Source: Mesostigma viride
Lineage: Eukaryota > Streptophyta > Mesostigmatophyceae > Mesostigmatales > Mesostigmataceae
DNA: 50,000 bases
Direction: 5' to 3'
NCBI GenBank assembly: GCA_009746045.1
Contig: RPFO01001338.1
Span: 105,001 to 155,000, forward strand
The translations under genes were made by a program, and so were the position numbers. Positions within the stretch are counted from its first letter, which is position 1; each line of letters opens with the position of its first letter. A model generated the notes under the pieces. It was not told the DNA's origin and did no database searches. It saw nothing but the letters and a program-made list of their open reading frames with translations. This document shows positions 1 through 15,100 of this stretch, piece by piece.

Positions 1-103
1 CAAGCAACGGGTGGAGTGATGCAGGCACTGGGTGGAGCTGTGGAGCGATGAAATGCCCTGGTTCGCTGCGTTTGGAGTAGTGCGCTGGTTTGCCGCTACG
101 TAC

Positions 104-3100
104 GAGACCAGCCGCCGGATGGCCGCCTGCTTGTTGGACGCCGGGTTGGTCCACAGGAAGGGGAAGAGGCCCACCACCGCTGCGACCTGCGCACACAAGG
201 GAGGGTGGCGAGCTCACATCTATTGGCTTATAGCACAGCTCGGTCAAGCTCATATTGTGAGGTTCCATGGTCTATTTTTCAATTGAAGAACGCGTGCCAT
301 GTATAGGAACTTATCCATCGGAGCATAGCAGCGCAGCACAAGCACTGGGATATAAAACCACCACGCTATTATTCCCTTTGTCTCCAACTACTCTACCGGC
401 CACCCTCGAAACAATATCATTTGACATGCCACAAACCCAGCGGCTACTGCGATTGTTATTTTTACCAACATCCCTGCGAGTGTTTGCATGGCGTGCCGGG
501 TGAGAAGTGTCGTTAACTGTGTAGCAGCAAGCAGTGCAAGACCCCAATGGTTCTCTCCTTTGAAACATTCGCTTAAAAACTGAATGATTAGATTAACTTA
601 AACCTCATGACTGAGTCACGTGGGTGACACCAAGGTACCATCGACCCTAGAACACGAGGAGGAGGGAGGGCGCCCAAGCTTCTGTCACTGCCACAAGCAG
701 GCAGGTCACAGAGTACTCTCCTTGCGGAATGGATCATGCATCGACAATAACAACGCGATGATCAACAGCAATTACAACAGTTGCAGAGAAAAGTTGCAAA
801 ACGACAAAACTAAGATCAAGATCACTACGCTCCTGGTTGGGTCGCCATTTTGACCTCAGCTCAGACAGGGCTACCAGCTGAACTTAAGCACAAGAAACAA
901 TTGCGGATCATTGCCTAGCTTGCTTAAGGCATGGTCCGCCGACACACAAGCTGACATCATCCTAAATTAAGTAACACCGGCATGCCTCACACGCCGGCCT
1001 GAACAGTGCTGAAAACGCCGCTACAAATAATGTGGCCACGCACCCCCAGGCTAGTGCGCTAACCGTACAGGTAGTCGTACAAGGTTCTCAAGACTGACAA
1101 ACATAAAACTCGCCCATCGACCCCTTGGGCGGGTCTGAGTCCACTATACAACAATGAATCACGACTCACTAAAAAAAAAATCAGTCAAAGGTTTGTTAAG
1201 CAACCAGCTGACCCTACAGGTCCCCAGCTAATCTCAGCCGGTGCAACCAAAAACGAATCTTTGCAAGCAAGTCGTATAAAACCTACAATTAATTTTCTTG
1301 GACCACATACTAATAGCTACTGACCCTTACAAAAAACCGGGTCATCCAAGGAAAATTAAGGCGAGCATGAAACCCTTTTCACAAATCGAATTCGTCAGCC
1401 CATGTCGCAGACAGCCTTCCACATGCAGGCCAAGGCATAGCGGCCCTATCTTTCCCGCATCCGTTAATTAAAGTATATTCAGAGAAAACCGAAACCACAG
1501 CAAGCTACGACAAAATACACTCACACGCACACACATGCACACACACGCACACACACGCACACACACACAACACACACTCACACACACACACACACGCAAG
1601 CTCCTATGCAAAATAGAACGTGGTGTGGATGTGAATGGATGTGGTGGCAGAGAATGGGGATGCTTTGCTTTTGCATGAGGCCCGTCAGATGCTGCACACA
1701 CACGAATATTTCTTACGTCCAAGCAGCAGAATGATGATGTGTGACGCAGTGCCGTACCCTGTCGGACGCCCTCCGAAGACACTCGAGGGCCATGTACGCG
1801 CCGATGGAGTGGCCCACCTGCAGGCCACCGCCGTAATCCGTACCACTAGCCTTCGTCTCAGTATCTATTTACAGCAACACCAAACCTTTGGGGACCCAAT
1901 CTGATTAGCACCAGACGCATAGAACAGGTTTTTGAATTACCCAGCCGAGGGCCTGTCCAAGAAATAAGACCGCGAGGTACTACGTCTGATGCACCAGGTC
2001 CCCCTGCCACCGCTCGACAGCGCCAGCGCTAGCAACAACAGGAACAACAGGGCTAACAAGTGCACAGCGGTCCACACGATGTGGCCCCTCATGCACTGCC
2101 TGATGCGGCCCATTCCAAACAGCGTGCACATCCGCTACGTGCCAGCTGACCTCAGGCCTTAATGAACTAATCAGTCAATTAAAAACCGCTCTGGCTCCCC
2201 GCTGCCAGGCCGTCTGGCCCGCTGCGAGCCCAAGCGATGACGTCCCTTATCACCGTGAACGGAACCCAGGGTCCCTTCCAATCGATGCCTATGTTGGTCG
2301 TGCAACAGACATATCTATCGATCGTGTCACCGAAATGGTCATGCCACCGGCGCCCATGCCACCAACATACGAAGCCAGTCGCCAGCGCCTGGACTAGGAG
2401 ACCTCACCCCACATGCAACCCATGGCGCCGTAAAGCAAGAGTGACCAGTGACGTTTCCAGGCCATACAGCCTAATCCTATGGCCATATGGGGTAATCAGC
2501 CTCACATGCACAACACATAGGGGGGAGCGACCCATGGGGTGGGGGGGATACCGCATGACATGTGTGTTCTGCGCGCGCATGTCACGTGTGTTCTGCGCTC
2601 GCATGGCATGTGTGTTCTGCGCTTGCATGTCATGTGTGTTCTGCGCTCGCATGTCATGTGTGTTCTGCGCTTGCATGTCATGTGTGTTCTACGCTCGCAT
2701 GTCGTGTGGGTTCTGCGCTCGCATGTCATGTGTGTTCTGCGCTCGCATGTCGTGGGTGTTCTGCGCTCGCATGGCATGTGTGTTCTGCGCTCGCATGTCG
2801 TGTGGGTTCTGCGCTCGCATGGCATGTGTGTTCTGCGCTCGCATGGCATGTGTGTTCTGCGCTCGCATGTCGTGTGTGTTCTGCGCTCGCATGGCATGTG
2901 TGTTCTGCGCTCGCATGTCGTGTGTGTTCTGCGCTCACATGTCGTGTGTGTTCTGCGCTCGCATGTCGTGTGTGTTCTGCGCTCGCATGTCATGTGTGTT
3001 CTGCGCTCGCATGGCATGTGTGTTCTGCGCTCGCATGTCATGTGTGTTCTGCGCTTGCATGTCATGTGTGTTCTGCGCTTGCATGGCATGTGTGTTCTGC

Positions 3101-6100
3101 GCTTGCATGTCATGTGTGTTCTGCGCTCGCATGTCGTGTGTGTTCTGCACTCGCATGTCGTGTGTGTTCTGCGCGCGCATGGCATGTGTGTTCTGCGCTC
3201 GCATGTCGTGTGTGTTCTGCGCTCGCATGTTGTGTGTGTTCTGCGCTCGCATGTCGTGTGTGTTCTGCGCGCGCATGTCATGTGTGTTCTGCGCTCGCAT
3301 GTCGTGTGTGTTCTGCGCTCACATGTTGTGTGTGTTCTGCGCTCGCATGTCATGTGTGTTCTGCGCTTGCATGTCATGTGTGTTCTGCGCTCGCATGTCG
3401 TGTGTGTTCTGCGCTCGCATGTCATGTGTGTTCTGCGCTTGCATGTCATGTGTGTTCTGCGCTCGCATGGCATGTGTGTTCTGCGCTCGCATGTCATGTG
3501 TGTTCTGCGCTCGCATGTCGTGTGTGTTCTGCGCGCGCATGTCATGTGCGTAGTGCGCTCGCATGTCGTGTGTGTTCTGCGCTCGCATGTCGTGTGTGTT
3601 CTGCGCTCGCATGTCATGTGTGTTCTGCGCTTGCATGTCATGTGTGTTCTGCGCTCGCATGGCATGTGTGTTCTGCGCTCGCATGTCATGTGTGTTCTGC
3701 GCTCGCATGTCGTGTGTGTTCTGCGCTTGCATGGCATGTGTGTTCTGCGCTCGCATGTCGTGTGTGTTCTGCGCTCGCATGGCATGTGGGTTCTGCGCTC
3801 GCATGTCGTGTGTGTTCTGCGCTTGCATGTCATGTGTGTTCTGCGCTCGCATGGCATGTGTGTTCTGCGCTCGCATGTCATGTGTGTTCTGCGCTCGCAT
3901 GTCATGTGTGTTCTGCGCTCGCATGGCATGTGTGTTCTGCGCTTGCATGTCATGTGTGTTCTGCGCTCGCATGTCGTGTGTGTTCTGCACTCGCATGTCG
4001 TGTGTGTTCTGCGCGCGCATGGCATGTGTGTTCTGCGCTCGCATGGCATGTGTGTTCTGCACTCGCATGTCGTGTGTGTTCTGCGCTCGCATGTCGTGTG
4101 TGTTCTGCGCTCGCATGGCATGTGTGTTCTGCGCTCGCATGTCATGTGTGTTCTGCGCGCGCATGTCATGTGTGTTCTGCGCTTGCATGTCATGTGTGTT
4201 CTGCGCTCGCATGGCATGTGTGTTCTGCGCTCGCATGTCATGTGTGTTCTGCGCTTGCATGTCATGTGTGTTCTGCGCTCGCATGGCATGTGTGTTCTGC
4301 GCTTGCATGTCATGTGTGTTCTGCGCTCGCATGTCGTGTGTGTTCTGCACTCGCATGTCGTGTGTGTTCTGCGCGCGCATGGCATGTGTGTTCTGCGCTC
4401 GCATGGCATGTGTGTTCTGCACTCGCATGTCGTGTGTGTTCTGCGCGCGCATGTCGTGTGTGTTCTGCGCTCGCATGTCGTGTGTGTTCTGCGCTCGCAT
4501 GTCGTGTGTGTTCTGCGCTCGCATGTCATGTGTGTTCTGCGCTCGCATGTCGTGTGTGTTCTGCGCTCGCATGTCGTGTGTGTTCTGCGCTTGCATGTCG
4601 TGTGTGTTCTGCGCTCGCATGTCATGTGTGTTCTGCGCTCGCATGTCGTGTGTGTTCTGCGCTCGCATGGCATGTGTGTTCTGCACTCGCATGTCGTGTG
4701 TGTTCTGCGCGCGCATGGCATGTGTGTTCTGCGCTCGCATGGCATGTGTGTTCTGCGCTCGCATGTTGTGTGTGTTCTGCGCGCGCATGTCATGTGTGTT
4801 CTGCGCTCGCATGTTGTGTGTGTTCTGCGCTCGCATGTCGTGTGTGTTCTGCGCTCGCATGTTGTGTGTGTTCTGCGCTCGCATGTCGTGTGTGTTCTGC
4901 GCTTGCACGTCGTGTGTGTTCTGCGCTTGCATGTCGTGTGTGTTCTGCGCTCGCATGTCGTGTGTGTTCTGCGCTCGCATGTCGTGTGTGTTCTGCGCGC
5001 GCATGTCGTGTGTGTTCTGCGCTCGCATGTCGTGTGTGTTCTGCGCTCGCATGTCGTGTGTGTTCTGCGCTCGCATGTCGTGTGTGTTCTGCGCTCGCAT
5101 GGCATGTGTGTTCTGCGCTCGCATGTCGTGTGGGTTCTGCGCTCGCATGGCATGTGTGTTCTGCGCTCGCATGTCGTGTGTGTTCTGCGCGCGCACGTCG
5201 TGTGTGTTCTGCGCTCGCATGTCGTGTGTGTTCTGCGCTCGCATGTCGTGTGTGTTCTGCGCTCGCATGTCGTGTGTGTTCTGCGCTCGCATGTCGTGTG
5301 TGTTCTGCGCGCGCATGGCATGTGTGTTCTGCACTCGCATGTCGTGTGTGTTCTGCGCTCGCATGTCGTGTGTGTTCTGCGCTTGCATGTCGTGTGTGTT
5401 CTGCGCTCGCATGTCATGTGTGTTCTGCGCTCGCATGTCGTGTGGGTTCTGCGCTCGCATGTCGTGTGTGTTCTGCGCGCGCATGTCATGTGTGTTCTGC
5501 ACTCGCATGTCGTGTGTGTTCTGCGCTCGCATGGCATGTGTGTTCTGCGCTCGCATGTCGTGTGTGTTCTGCGCTTGCATGTCATGTGTGTTCTGCGCTC
5601 GCATGGCATGTGTGTTCTGCCCTTGCATGTCATGTGTGTTCTGCGCTTGCATGGCATGTGTGTTCTGCGCTCGCATGGCATGTGTGTTCTGCGCTCGCAT
5701 GTTGTGTGTGTTCTGCGCTCGCATGTCGTGTGTGTTCTGCGCTTGCATGGCATGTGTGTTCTGCGCTTGCATGTCATGTGTGTTCTGCGCTCGCATGTCG
5801 TGTGTGTTCTGCGCTCGCATGGCATGTGTGTTCTGCGCTCGCATGTCATGTGTGTTCTGCGCTCGCATGTCGTGTGTGTTCTGCGCGCGCATGTCATGTG
5901 CGTAGTGCGCTCGCATGTCGTGTGTGTTCTGCGCTCGCATGTCGTGTGTGTTCTGCGCTCGCATGTCATGTGTGTTCTGCGCTTGCATGTCATGTGTGTT
6001 CTGCGCTCGCATGGCATGTGTGTTCTGCGCTCGCATGTCATGTGTGTTCTGCGCTCGCATGTCGTGTGTGTTCTGCGCTTGCATGGCATGTGTGTTCTGC

Positions 6101-9100
6101 GCTCGCATGTCGTGTGTGTTCTGCGCTCGCATGGCATGTGTGTTCTGCGCTCGCATGTCGTGTGTGTTCTGCGCTCGCATGTCGTGTGTGTTCTGCGCGC
6201 GCACGTCGTGTGTGTTCTGCGCTCGCATGTCGTGTGTGTTCTGCGCTCGCATGTCGTGTGTGTTTTGCGCTCGCATGTCGTGTGTGTTCTGCGCTCGCAT
6301 GTCGTGTGTGTTCTGCGCGCGCATGTCATGTGTGTTCTGCACTCCCATGTCGTGTGTGTTCTGCGCTCGCATGTCGTGTGTGTTCTGCGCTTGCATGTCG
6401 TGTGTGTTCTGCGCTCGCATGTCATGTGTGTTCTGCGCTCGCATGTCGTGTGGGTTCTGCGCTCGCATGTCGTGTGTGTTCTGCGCGCGCATGTCATGTG
6501 TGTTCTGCACTCGCATGTCGTGTGTGTTCTGCGCTCGCATGGCATGTGTGTTCTGCGCTCGCATGTCGTGTGTGTTCTGCGCTTGCATGTCATGTGTGTT
6601 CTGCGCTCGCATGGCATGTGTGTTCTGCGCTTGCATGTCATGTGTGTTCTGCGCTTGCATGGCATGTGTGTTCTGCGCTCGCATGGCATGTGTGTTCTGC
6701 GCTCGCATGTTGTGTGTGTTCTGCGCTCGCATGTCGTGTGTGTTCTGCGCTTGCATGGCATGTGTGTTCTGCGCTTGCATGTCATGTGTGTTCTGCGCTC
6801 GCATGTCGTGTGTGTTCTGCGCTCGCATGGCATGTGTGTTCTGCGCTCGCATGTCATGTGTGTTCTGCGCTCGCATGTCGTGTGTGTTCTGCGCGCGCAT
6901 GTCATGTGCGTAGTGCGCTCGCATGTCGTGTGTGTTCTGCGCTCGCATGTCGTGTGTGTTCTGCGCTCGCATGGCATGTGTGTTCTGCACTCGCATGTCA
7001 TGTGTGTTCTGCGCTCGCATGGCATGTGTGTTCTGCGCTCGCATGTCATGTGTGTTCTGCGCTCGCATGTCGTGTGCGTTCTGCGCTTGCATGGCATGTG
7101 TGTTCTGCGCTCGCATGTCGTGTGTGTTCTGCGCTCGCATGGCATGTGTGTTCTGCGCTCGCATGTCGTGTGTGTTCTGCGCTTGCATGTCATGTGTGTT
7201 CTGCGCTCGCATGGCATGTGTGTTCTGCGCTCGCATGTCATGTGTGTTCTGCGCTCGCATGTCATGTGTGTTCTGCGCTCGCATGGCATGTGTGTTCTGC
7301 GCTTGCATGTCATGTGTGTTCTGCGCTCGCATGTCGTGTGTGTTCTGCACTCGCATGTCGTGTGTGTTCTGCGCGCGCATGGCATGTGTGTTCTGCGCTC
7401 GCATGGCATGTGTGTTCTGCACTCGCATGTCGTGTGTGTTCTGCGCTCGCATGTCGTGTGTGTTCTGCGCTCGCATGGCATGTGTGTTCTGCGCTCGCAT
7501 GTCATGTGTGTTCTGCGCGCGCATGTCATGTGTGTTCTGCGCTTGCATGTCATGTGTGTTCTGCGCTCGCATGGCATGTGTGTTCTGCGCTCGCATGTCA
7601 TGTGTGTTCTGCGCTTGCATGTCATGTGTGTTCTGCGCTCGCATGGCATGTGTGTTCTGCGCTTGCATGTCATGTGTGTTCTGCGCTCGCATGTCGTGTG
7701 TGTTCTGCACTCGCATGTCGTGTGTGTTCTGCGCGCGCATGGCATGTGTGTTCTGCGCTCGCATGGCATGTGTGTTCTGCACTCGCATGTCGTGTGTGTT
7801 CTGCGCGCGCATGTCGTGTGTGTTCTGCGCTCGCATGTCGTGTGTGTTCTGCGCTCGCATGTCGTGTGTGTTCTGCGCTCGCATGTCATGTGTGTTCTGC
7901 GCTCGCATGTCGTGTGTGTTCTGCGCTCGCATGTCGTGTGTGTTCTGCGCTTGCATGTCGTGTGTGTTCTGCGCTCGCATGTCATGTGTGTTCTGCGCTC
8001 GCATGTCGTGTGTGTTCTGCGCTCGCATGGCATGTGTGTTCTGCACTCGCATGTCGTGTGTGTTCTGCGCGCGCATGGCATGTGTGTTCTGCGCTCGCAT
8101 GGCATGTGTGTTCTGCGCTCGCATGTTGTGTGTGTTCTGCGCGCGCATGTCATGTGTGTTCTGCGCTCGCATGTTGTGTGTGTTCTGCGCTCGCATGTCG
8201 TGTGTGTTCTGCGCTCGCATGTTGTGTGTGTTCTGCGCTCGCATGTCGTGTGTGTTCTGCGCTTGCACGTCGTGTGTGTTCTGCGCTTGCATGTCGTGTG
8301 TGTTCTGCGCTCGCATGTCGTGTGTGTTCTGCGCTCGCATGTCGTGTGTGTTCTGCGCGCGCATGTCGTGTGTGTTCTGCGCTCGCATGTCGTGTGTGTT
8401 CTGCGCTCGCATGTCGTGTGTGTTCTGCGCTCGCATGTCGTGTGTGTTCTGCGCTCGCATGGCATGTGTGTTCTGCGCTCGCATGTCGTGTGGGTTCTGC
8501 GCTCGCATGGCATGTGTGTTCTGCGCTCGCATGTCGTGTGTGTTCTGCGCGCGCACGTCGTGTGTGTTCTGCGCTCGCATGTCGTGTGTGTTCTGCGCTC
8601 GCATGTCGTGTGTGTTCTGCGCTCGCATGTCGTGTGTGTTCTGCGCTCGCATGTCGTGTGTGTTCTGCGCGCGCATGGCATGTGTGTTCTGCACTCGCAT
8701 GTCGTGTGTGTTCTGCGCTCGCATGTCGTGTGTGTTCTGCGCTTGCATGTCGTGTGTGTTCTGCGCTCGCATGTCATGTGTGTTCTGCGCTCGCATGTCG
8801 TGTGGGTTCTGCGCTCGCATGTCGTGTGTGTTCTGCGCGCGCATGTCATGTGTGTTCTGCACTCGCATGTCGTGTGTGTTCTGCGCTCGCATGGCATGTG
8901 TGTTCTGCGCTCGCATGTCGTGTGTGTTCTGCGCTTGCATGTCATGTGTGTTCTGCGCTCGCATGGCATGTGTGTTCTGCGCTTGCATGTCATGTGTGTT
9001 CTGCGCTTGCATGGCATGTGTGTTCTGCGCTCGCATGGCATGTGTGTTCTGCGCTCGCATGTTGTGTGTGTTCTGCGCTCGCATGTCGTGTGTGTTCTGC

Positions 9101-12100
9101 GCTTGCATGGCATGTGTGTTCTGCGCTTGCATGTCATGTGTGTTCTGCGCTCGCATGTCGTGTGTGTTCTGCGCTCGCATGGCATGTGTGTTCTGCGCTC
9201 GCATGTCATGTGTGTTCTGCGCTCGCATGTCGTGTGTGTTCTGCGCGCGCATGTCATGTGCGTAGTGCGCTCGCATGTCGTGTGTGTTCTGCGCTCGCAT
9301 GTCGTGTGTGTTCTGCGCTCGCATGTCATGTGTGTTCTGCGCTTGCATGTCATGTGTGTTCTGCGCTCGCATGGCATGTGTGTTCTGCGCTCGCATGTCA
9401 TGTGTGTTCTGCGCTCGCATGTCGTGTGTGTTCTGCGCTTGCATGGCATGTGTGTTCTGCGCTCGCATGTCGTGTGTGTTCTGCGCTCGCATGGCATGTG
9501 TGTTCTGCGCTCGCATGTCGTGTGTGTTCTGCGCTCGCATGTCGTGTGTGTTCTGCGCGCGCACGTCGTGTGTGTTCTGCGCTCGCATGTCGTGTGTGTT
9601 CTGCGCTCGCATGTCGTGTGTGTTTTGCGCTCGCATGTCGTGTGTGTTCTGCGCTCGCATGTCGTGTGTGTTCTGCGCGCGCATGTCATGTGTGTTCTGC
9701 ACTCCCATGTCGTGTGTGTTCTGCGCTCGCATGTCGTGTGTGTTCTGCGCTTGCATGTCGTGTGTGTTCTGCGCTCGCATGTCATGTGTGTTCTGCGCTC
9801 GCATGTCGTGTGGGTTCTGCGCTCGCATGTCGTGTGTGTTCTGCGCGCGCATGTCATGTGTGTTCTGCACTCGCATGTCGTGTGTGTTCTGCGCTCGCAT
9901 GGCATGTGTGTTCTGCGCTCGCATGTCGTGTGTGTTCTGCGCTTGCATGTCATGTGTGTTCTGCGCTCGCATGGCATGTGTGTTCTGCGCTTGCATGTCA
10001 TGTGTGTTCTGCGCTTGCATGGCATGTGTGTTCTGCGCTCGCATGGCATGTGTGTTCTGCGCTCGCATGTTGTGTGTGTTCTGCGCTCGCATGTCGTGTG
10101 TGTTCTGCGCTTGAATGGCATGTGTGTTCTGCGCTTGCATGTCATGTGTGTTCTGCGCTCGCATGTCGTGTGTGTTCTGCGCTCGCATGGCATGTGTGTT
10201 CTGCGCTCGCATGTCATGTGTGTTCTGCGCTCGCATGTCGTGTGTGTTCTGCGCGCGCATGTCATGTGCGTAGTGCGCTCGCATGTCGTGTGTGTTCTGC
10301 GCTCGCATGTCGTGTGTGTTCTGCGCTCGCATGGCATGTGTGTTCTGCACTCGCATGTCATGTGTGTTCTGCGCTCGCATGGCATGTGTGTTCTGCGCTC
10401 GCATGTCATGTGTGTTCTGCGCTCGCATGTCGTGTGCGTTCTGCGCTTGCATGGCATGTGTGTTCTGCGCTCGCATGTCGTGTGTGTTCTGCGCTCGCAT
10501 GGCATGTGTGTTCTGCGCTCGCATGTCGTGTGTGTTCTGCGCTTGCATGTCATGTGTGTTCTGCGCTCGCATGGCATGTGTGTTCTGCGCTCGCATGTCA
10601 TGTGTGTTCTGCGCTCGCATGTCATGTGTGTTCTGCGCTCGCATGGCATGTGTGTTCTGCGCTTGCATGTCATGTGTGTTCTGCGCTCGCATGTCGTGTG
10701 TGTTCTGCACTCGCATGTCGTGTGTGTTCTGCGCGCGCATGGCATGTGTGTTCTGCGCTCGCATGTCGTGTGTGTTCTGCGCTCGCATGTCATGTGTGTT
10801 CTGCGCTCGCATGGCATGTGTGTTCTGCGCTCGCATGTCATGTGTGTTCTGCGCTCGCATGTCGTGTGTGTTCTGCGCTCACATGTCGTGTGTGTTCTGC
10901 GCTCGCATGTCATGTGTGTTCTGCGCTTGCATGTCATGTGTGTTCTGCGCTCGCATGTCGTGTGTGTTCTGCGCTCGCATGTCATGTGTGTTCTGCGCTT
11001 GCATGTCATGTGTGTTCTGCGCTCGCATGGCATGTGTGTTCTGCGCTCGCATGTCATGTGTGTTCTGCGCTCGCATGTCGTGTGTGTTCTGCGCGCGCAT
11101 GTCATGTGCGTAGTGCGCTCGCATGTCGTGTGTGTTCTGCGCTCGCATGTCGTGTGTGTTCTGCGCTCGCATGTCATGTGTGTTCTGCGCTTGCATGTCA
11201 TGTGTGTTCTGCGCTCGCATGGCATGTGTGTTCTGCGCTCGCATGTCATGTGTGTTCTGCGCTCGCATGTCGTGTGTGTTCTGCGCTTGCATGGCATGTG
11301 TGTTCTGCGCTCGCATGTCGTGTGTGTTCTGCGCTCGCATGGCATGTGGGTTCTGCGCTCGCATGTCGTGTGTGTTCTGCGCTCGCATGTCATGTGTGTT
11401 CTGCGCTCGCATGGCATGTGTGTTCTGCGCTTGCATGTCATGTGTGTTCTGCGCTCGCATGTCATGTGTGTTCTGCGCTCGCATGGCATGTGTGTTCTGC
11501 GCTTGCATGGCATGTGTGTTCTGCGCTCGCATGTCGTGTGTGTTCTGCACTCGCATGTCGTGTGTGTTCTGCGCGCGCATGGCATGTGTGTTCTGCGCTC
11601 GCATGGCATGTGTGTTCTGCACTCGCATGTCGTGTGTGTTCTGCGCTCGCATGTCGTGTGTGTTCTGCGCTCGCATGGCATGTGTGTTCTGCGCTCGCAT
11701 GTCATGTGTGTTCTGCGCGCGCATGTCATGTGTGTTCTGCGCTTGCATGTCATGTGTGTTCTGCGCTCGCATGGCATGTGTGTTCTGCGCTCGCATGTCA
11801 TGTGTGTTCTGCGCTCGCATGTTGTGTGTGTTCTGCGCTCGCATGGCATGTGTGTTCTGCGCTTGCATGTCATGTGTGTTCTGCGCTCGCATGTCGTGTG
11901 TGTTCTGCACTCGCATGTCGTGTGTGTTCTGCGCGCGCATGGCATGTGTGTTCTGCGCTCGCATGGCATGTGTGTTCTGCACTCGCATGTCGTGTGTGTT
12001 CTGCGCGCGCATGTCGTGTGTGTTCTGCGCTCGCATGTCGTGTGTGTTCTGCGCTCGCATGTCGTGTGTGTTCTGCGCTCGCATGTCGTGTGTGTTCTGC

Positions 12101-15100
12101 GCTCGCATGTCGTGTGTGTTCTGCGCTCGCATGTCGTGTGTGTTCTGCGCTTGCATGTCGTGTGTGTTCTGCGCTCGCATGTCATGTGTGTTCTGCGCTC
12201 GCATGTCGTGTGTGTTCTGCGCTCGCATGGCATGTGTGTTCTGCACTCGCATGTCGTGTGTGTTCTGCGCGCGCATGGCATGTGTGTTCTGCGCTCGCAT
12301 GGCATGTGTGTTCTGCGCTCGCATGTTGTCTGTGTTCTGCGCGCGCATGTCATGTGTGTTCTGCGCTCGCATGTTGTGTGTGTTCTGCGCTCGCATGTCG
12401 TGTGTGTTCTGCGCTCGCATGTTGTGTGTGTTCTGCGCTCGCATGTCGTGTGTGTTCTGCGCTTGCACGTCGTGTGTGTTCTGCGCTTGCATGTCATGTG
12501 TTTTCTGCGCTCGCATGTCGTGTGTGTTCTGCGCTCGCATGTCGTGTGTGTTCTGCGCGCGCATGTCGTGTGTGTTCTGCGCTCGCATGTCGTGTGTGTT
12601 CTGCGCTCGCATGTCGTGTGTGTTCTGCGCTCGCATGTCGTGTGTGTTCTGCGCTCGCATGGCATGTGTGTTCTGCGCTCGCATGTCGTGTGGGTTCTGC
12701 GCTCGCATGGCATGTGTGTTCTGCGCTCGCATGTCGTGTGTGTTCTGCGCGCGCACGTCGTGTGTGTTCTGCGCTCGCATGTCGTGTGTGTTCTGCGCTC
12801 GCATGTCGTGTGTGTTCTGCGCTCGCATGTCGTGTGTGTTCTGCGCTCGCATGTCGTGTGTGTTCTGCGCGCGCATGTCATGTGTGTTCTGCACTCGCAT
12901 GTCGTGTGTGTTCTGCGCTCGCATGTCGTGTGTGTTCTGCGCTCGCATGTCGTGTGTGTTCTGCGCTCCCATGTCATGTGTGTTCTGCGCTCGCATGTCG
13001 TGTGTGTTCTGCGCTCGCATGTCGTGTGTGTTCTGCGCGCGCATGTCATGTGTGTTCTGCACTCGCATGTCGTGTGTGTTCTGCGCTCGCATGGCATGTG
13101 TGTTCTGCGCTCGCATGTCGTGTGTGTTCTGCGCTTGCATGTCATGTGTGTTCTGCGCTCGCATGGCATGTGTGTTCTGCGCTTGCATGTCATGTGTGTT
13201 CTGCGCTTGCATGTCATGTGTGTTCTGCGCTCGCATGGCATGTGTGTTCTGCGCTCGCATGTTGTGTGTGTTCTGCGCTCGCATGTCGTGTGTGTTCTGC
13301 GCTTGCATGGCATGTGTGTTCTGCGCTTGCATGTCATGTGTGTTCTGCACTCGCATGTCGTGTGTGTTCTGCGCTTGCATGGCATGTGTGTTCTGCGCTC
13401 GCATGTCGTGTGTGTTCTGCGCTCGCATGGCATGTGTGTTCTGCGCTCGCATGTCGTGTGTGTTCTGCGCTCGCATGTCGTGTGTGTTCTGCGCGCGCAC
13501 GTCATGTGTGTTCTGCGCTCGCATGTCGTGTGTGTTCTGCGCTTGCATGGCATGTGTGTTCTGCGCTCGCATGTCGTGTGTGTTCTGCGCTCGCATGGCA
13601 TGTGTGTTCTGCGCTCGCATGTCGTGTGTGTTCTGCGCTCGCATGTCGTGTGTGTTCTGCGCGCGCACGTCGTGTGTGTTCTGCGCTCGCATGTCGTGTG
13701 TGTTCTGCGCTCGCATGTCGTGTGTGTTTGCGCTCGCATGTCGTGTGTGTTCTGCGCTCGCATGTCGTGTGTGTTCTGCGCGCGCATGTCATGTGTGTTC
13801 TGCACTCCATGTCGTGTGTGTTCTGCGCTCGCATGTCGTGTGTGTTCTGCGCTTGCATGTCGTGTGTGTTCTGCGCTCGCATGTCATGTGTGTTCTGCGC
13901 TCGCATGTCGTGTGGGTTCTGCGCTCGCATGTCGTGTGTGTTCTGCGCGCGCATGTCATGTGTGTTCTGCACTCGCATGTCGTGTGTGTTCTGCGCTCGC
14001 ATGGCATGTGTGTTCTGCGCTCGCATGTCGTGTGTGTTCTGCGCTTGCATGTCATGTGTGTTCTGCGCTCGCATGGCATGTGTGTTCTGCGCTTGCATGT
14101 CATGTGTGTTCTGCGCTTGCATGGCATGTGTGTTCTGCGCTCGCATGGCATGTGTGTTCTGCGCTCGCATGTTGTGTGTGTTCTGCGCTCGCATGTCGTG
14201 TGTGTTCTGCGCTTGAATGGCATGTGTGTTCTGCGCTTGCATGTCATGTGTGTTCTGCGCTCGCATGTCGTGTGTGTTCTGCGCTCGCATGGCATGTGTG
14301 TTCTGCGCTCGCATGTCATGTGTGTTCTGCGCTCGCATGTCGTGTGTGTTCTGCGCGCGCATGTCATGTGCGTAGTGCGCTCGCATGTCGTGTGTGTTCT
14401 GCGCTCGCATGTCGTGTGTGTTCTGCGCTCGCATGGCATGTGTGTTCTGCACTCGCATGTCATGTGTGTTCTGCGCTCGCATGGCATGTGTGTTCTGCGC
14501 TCGCATGTCATGTGTGTTCTGCGCTCGCATGTCGTGTGCGTTCTGCGCTTGCATGGCATGTGTGTTCTGCGCTCGCATGTCGTGTGTGTTCTGCGCTCGC
14601 ATGGCATGTGTGTTCTGCGCTCGCATGTCGTGTGTGTTCTGCGCTTGCATGTCATGTGTGTTCTGCGCTCGCATGGCATGTGTGTTCTGCGCTCGCATGT
14701 CATGTGTGTTCTGCGCTCGCATGTCATGTGTGTTCTGCGCTCGCATGGCATGTGTGTTCTGCGCTTGCATGTCATGTGTGTTCTGCGCTCGCATGTCGTG
14801 TGTGTTCTGCACTCGCATGTCGTGTGTGTTCTGCGCGCGCATGGCATGTGTGTTCTGCGCTCGCATGTCGTGTGTGTTCTGCGCTCGCATGTCATGTGTG
14901 TTCTGCGCTCGCATGGCATGTGTGTTCTGCGCTCGCATGTCATGTGTGTTCTGCGCTCGCATGTCGTGTGTGTTCTGCGCTCACATGTCGTGTGTGTTCT
15001 GCGCTCGCATGTCATGTGTGTTCTGCGCTTGCATGTCATGTGTGTTCTGCGCTCGCATGTCGTGTGTGTTCTGCGCTCGCATGTCATGTGTGTTCTGCGC

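Noticed and set aside
1937-2131. Small hydrophobic minus-strand protein
   Set aside because: Within an LDAH intron; the hydrophobic run is a low-complexity Leu/Ala stretch with no flanking splice sites in phase.
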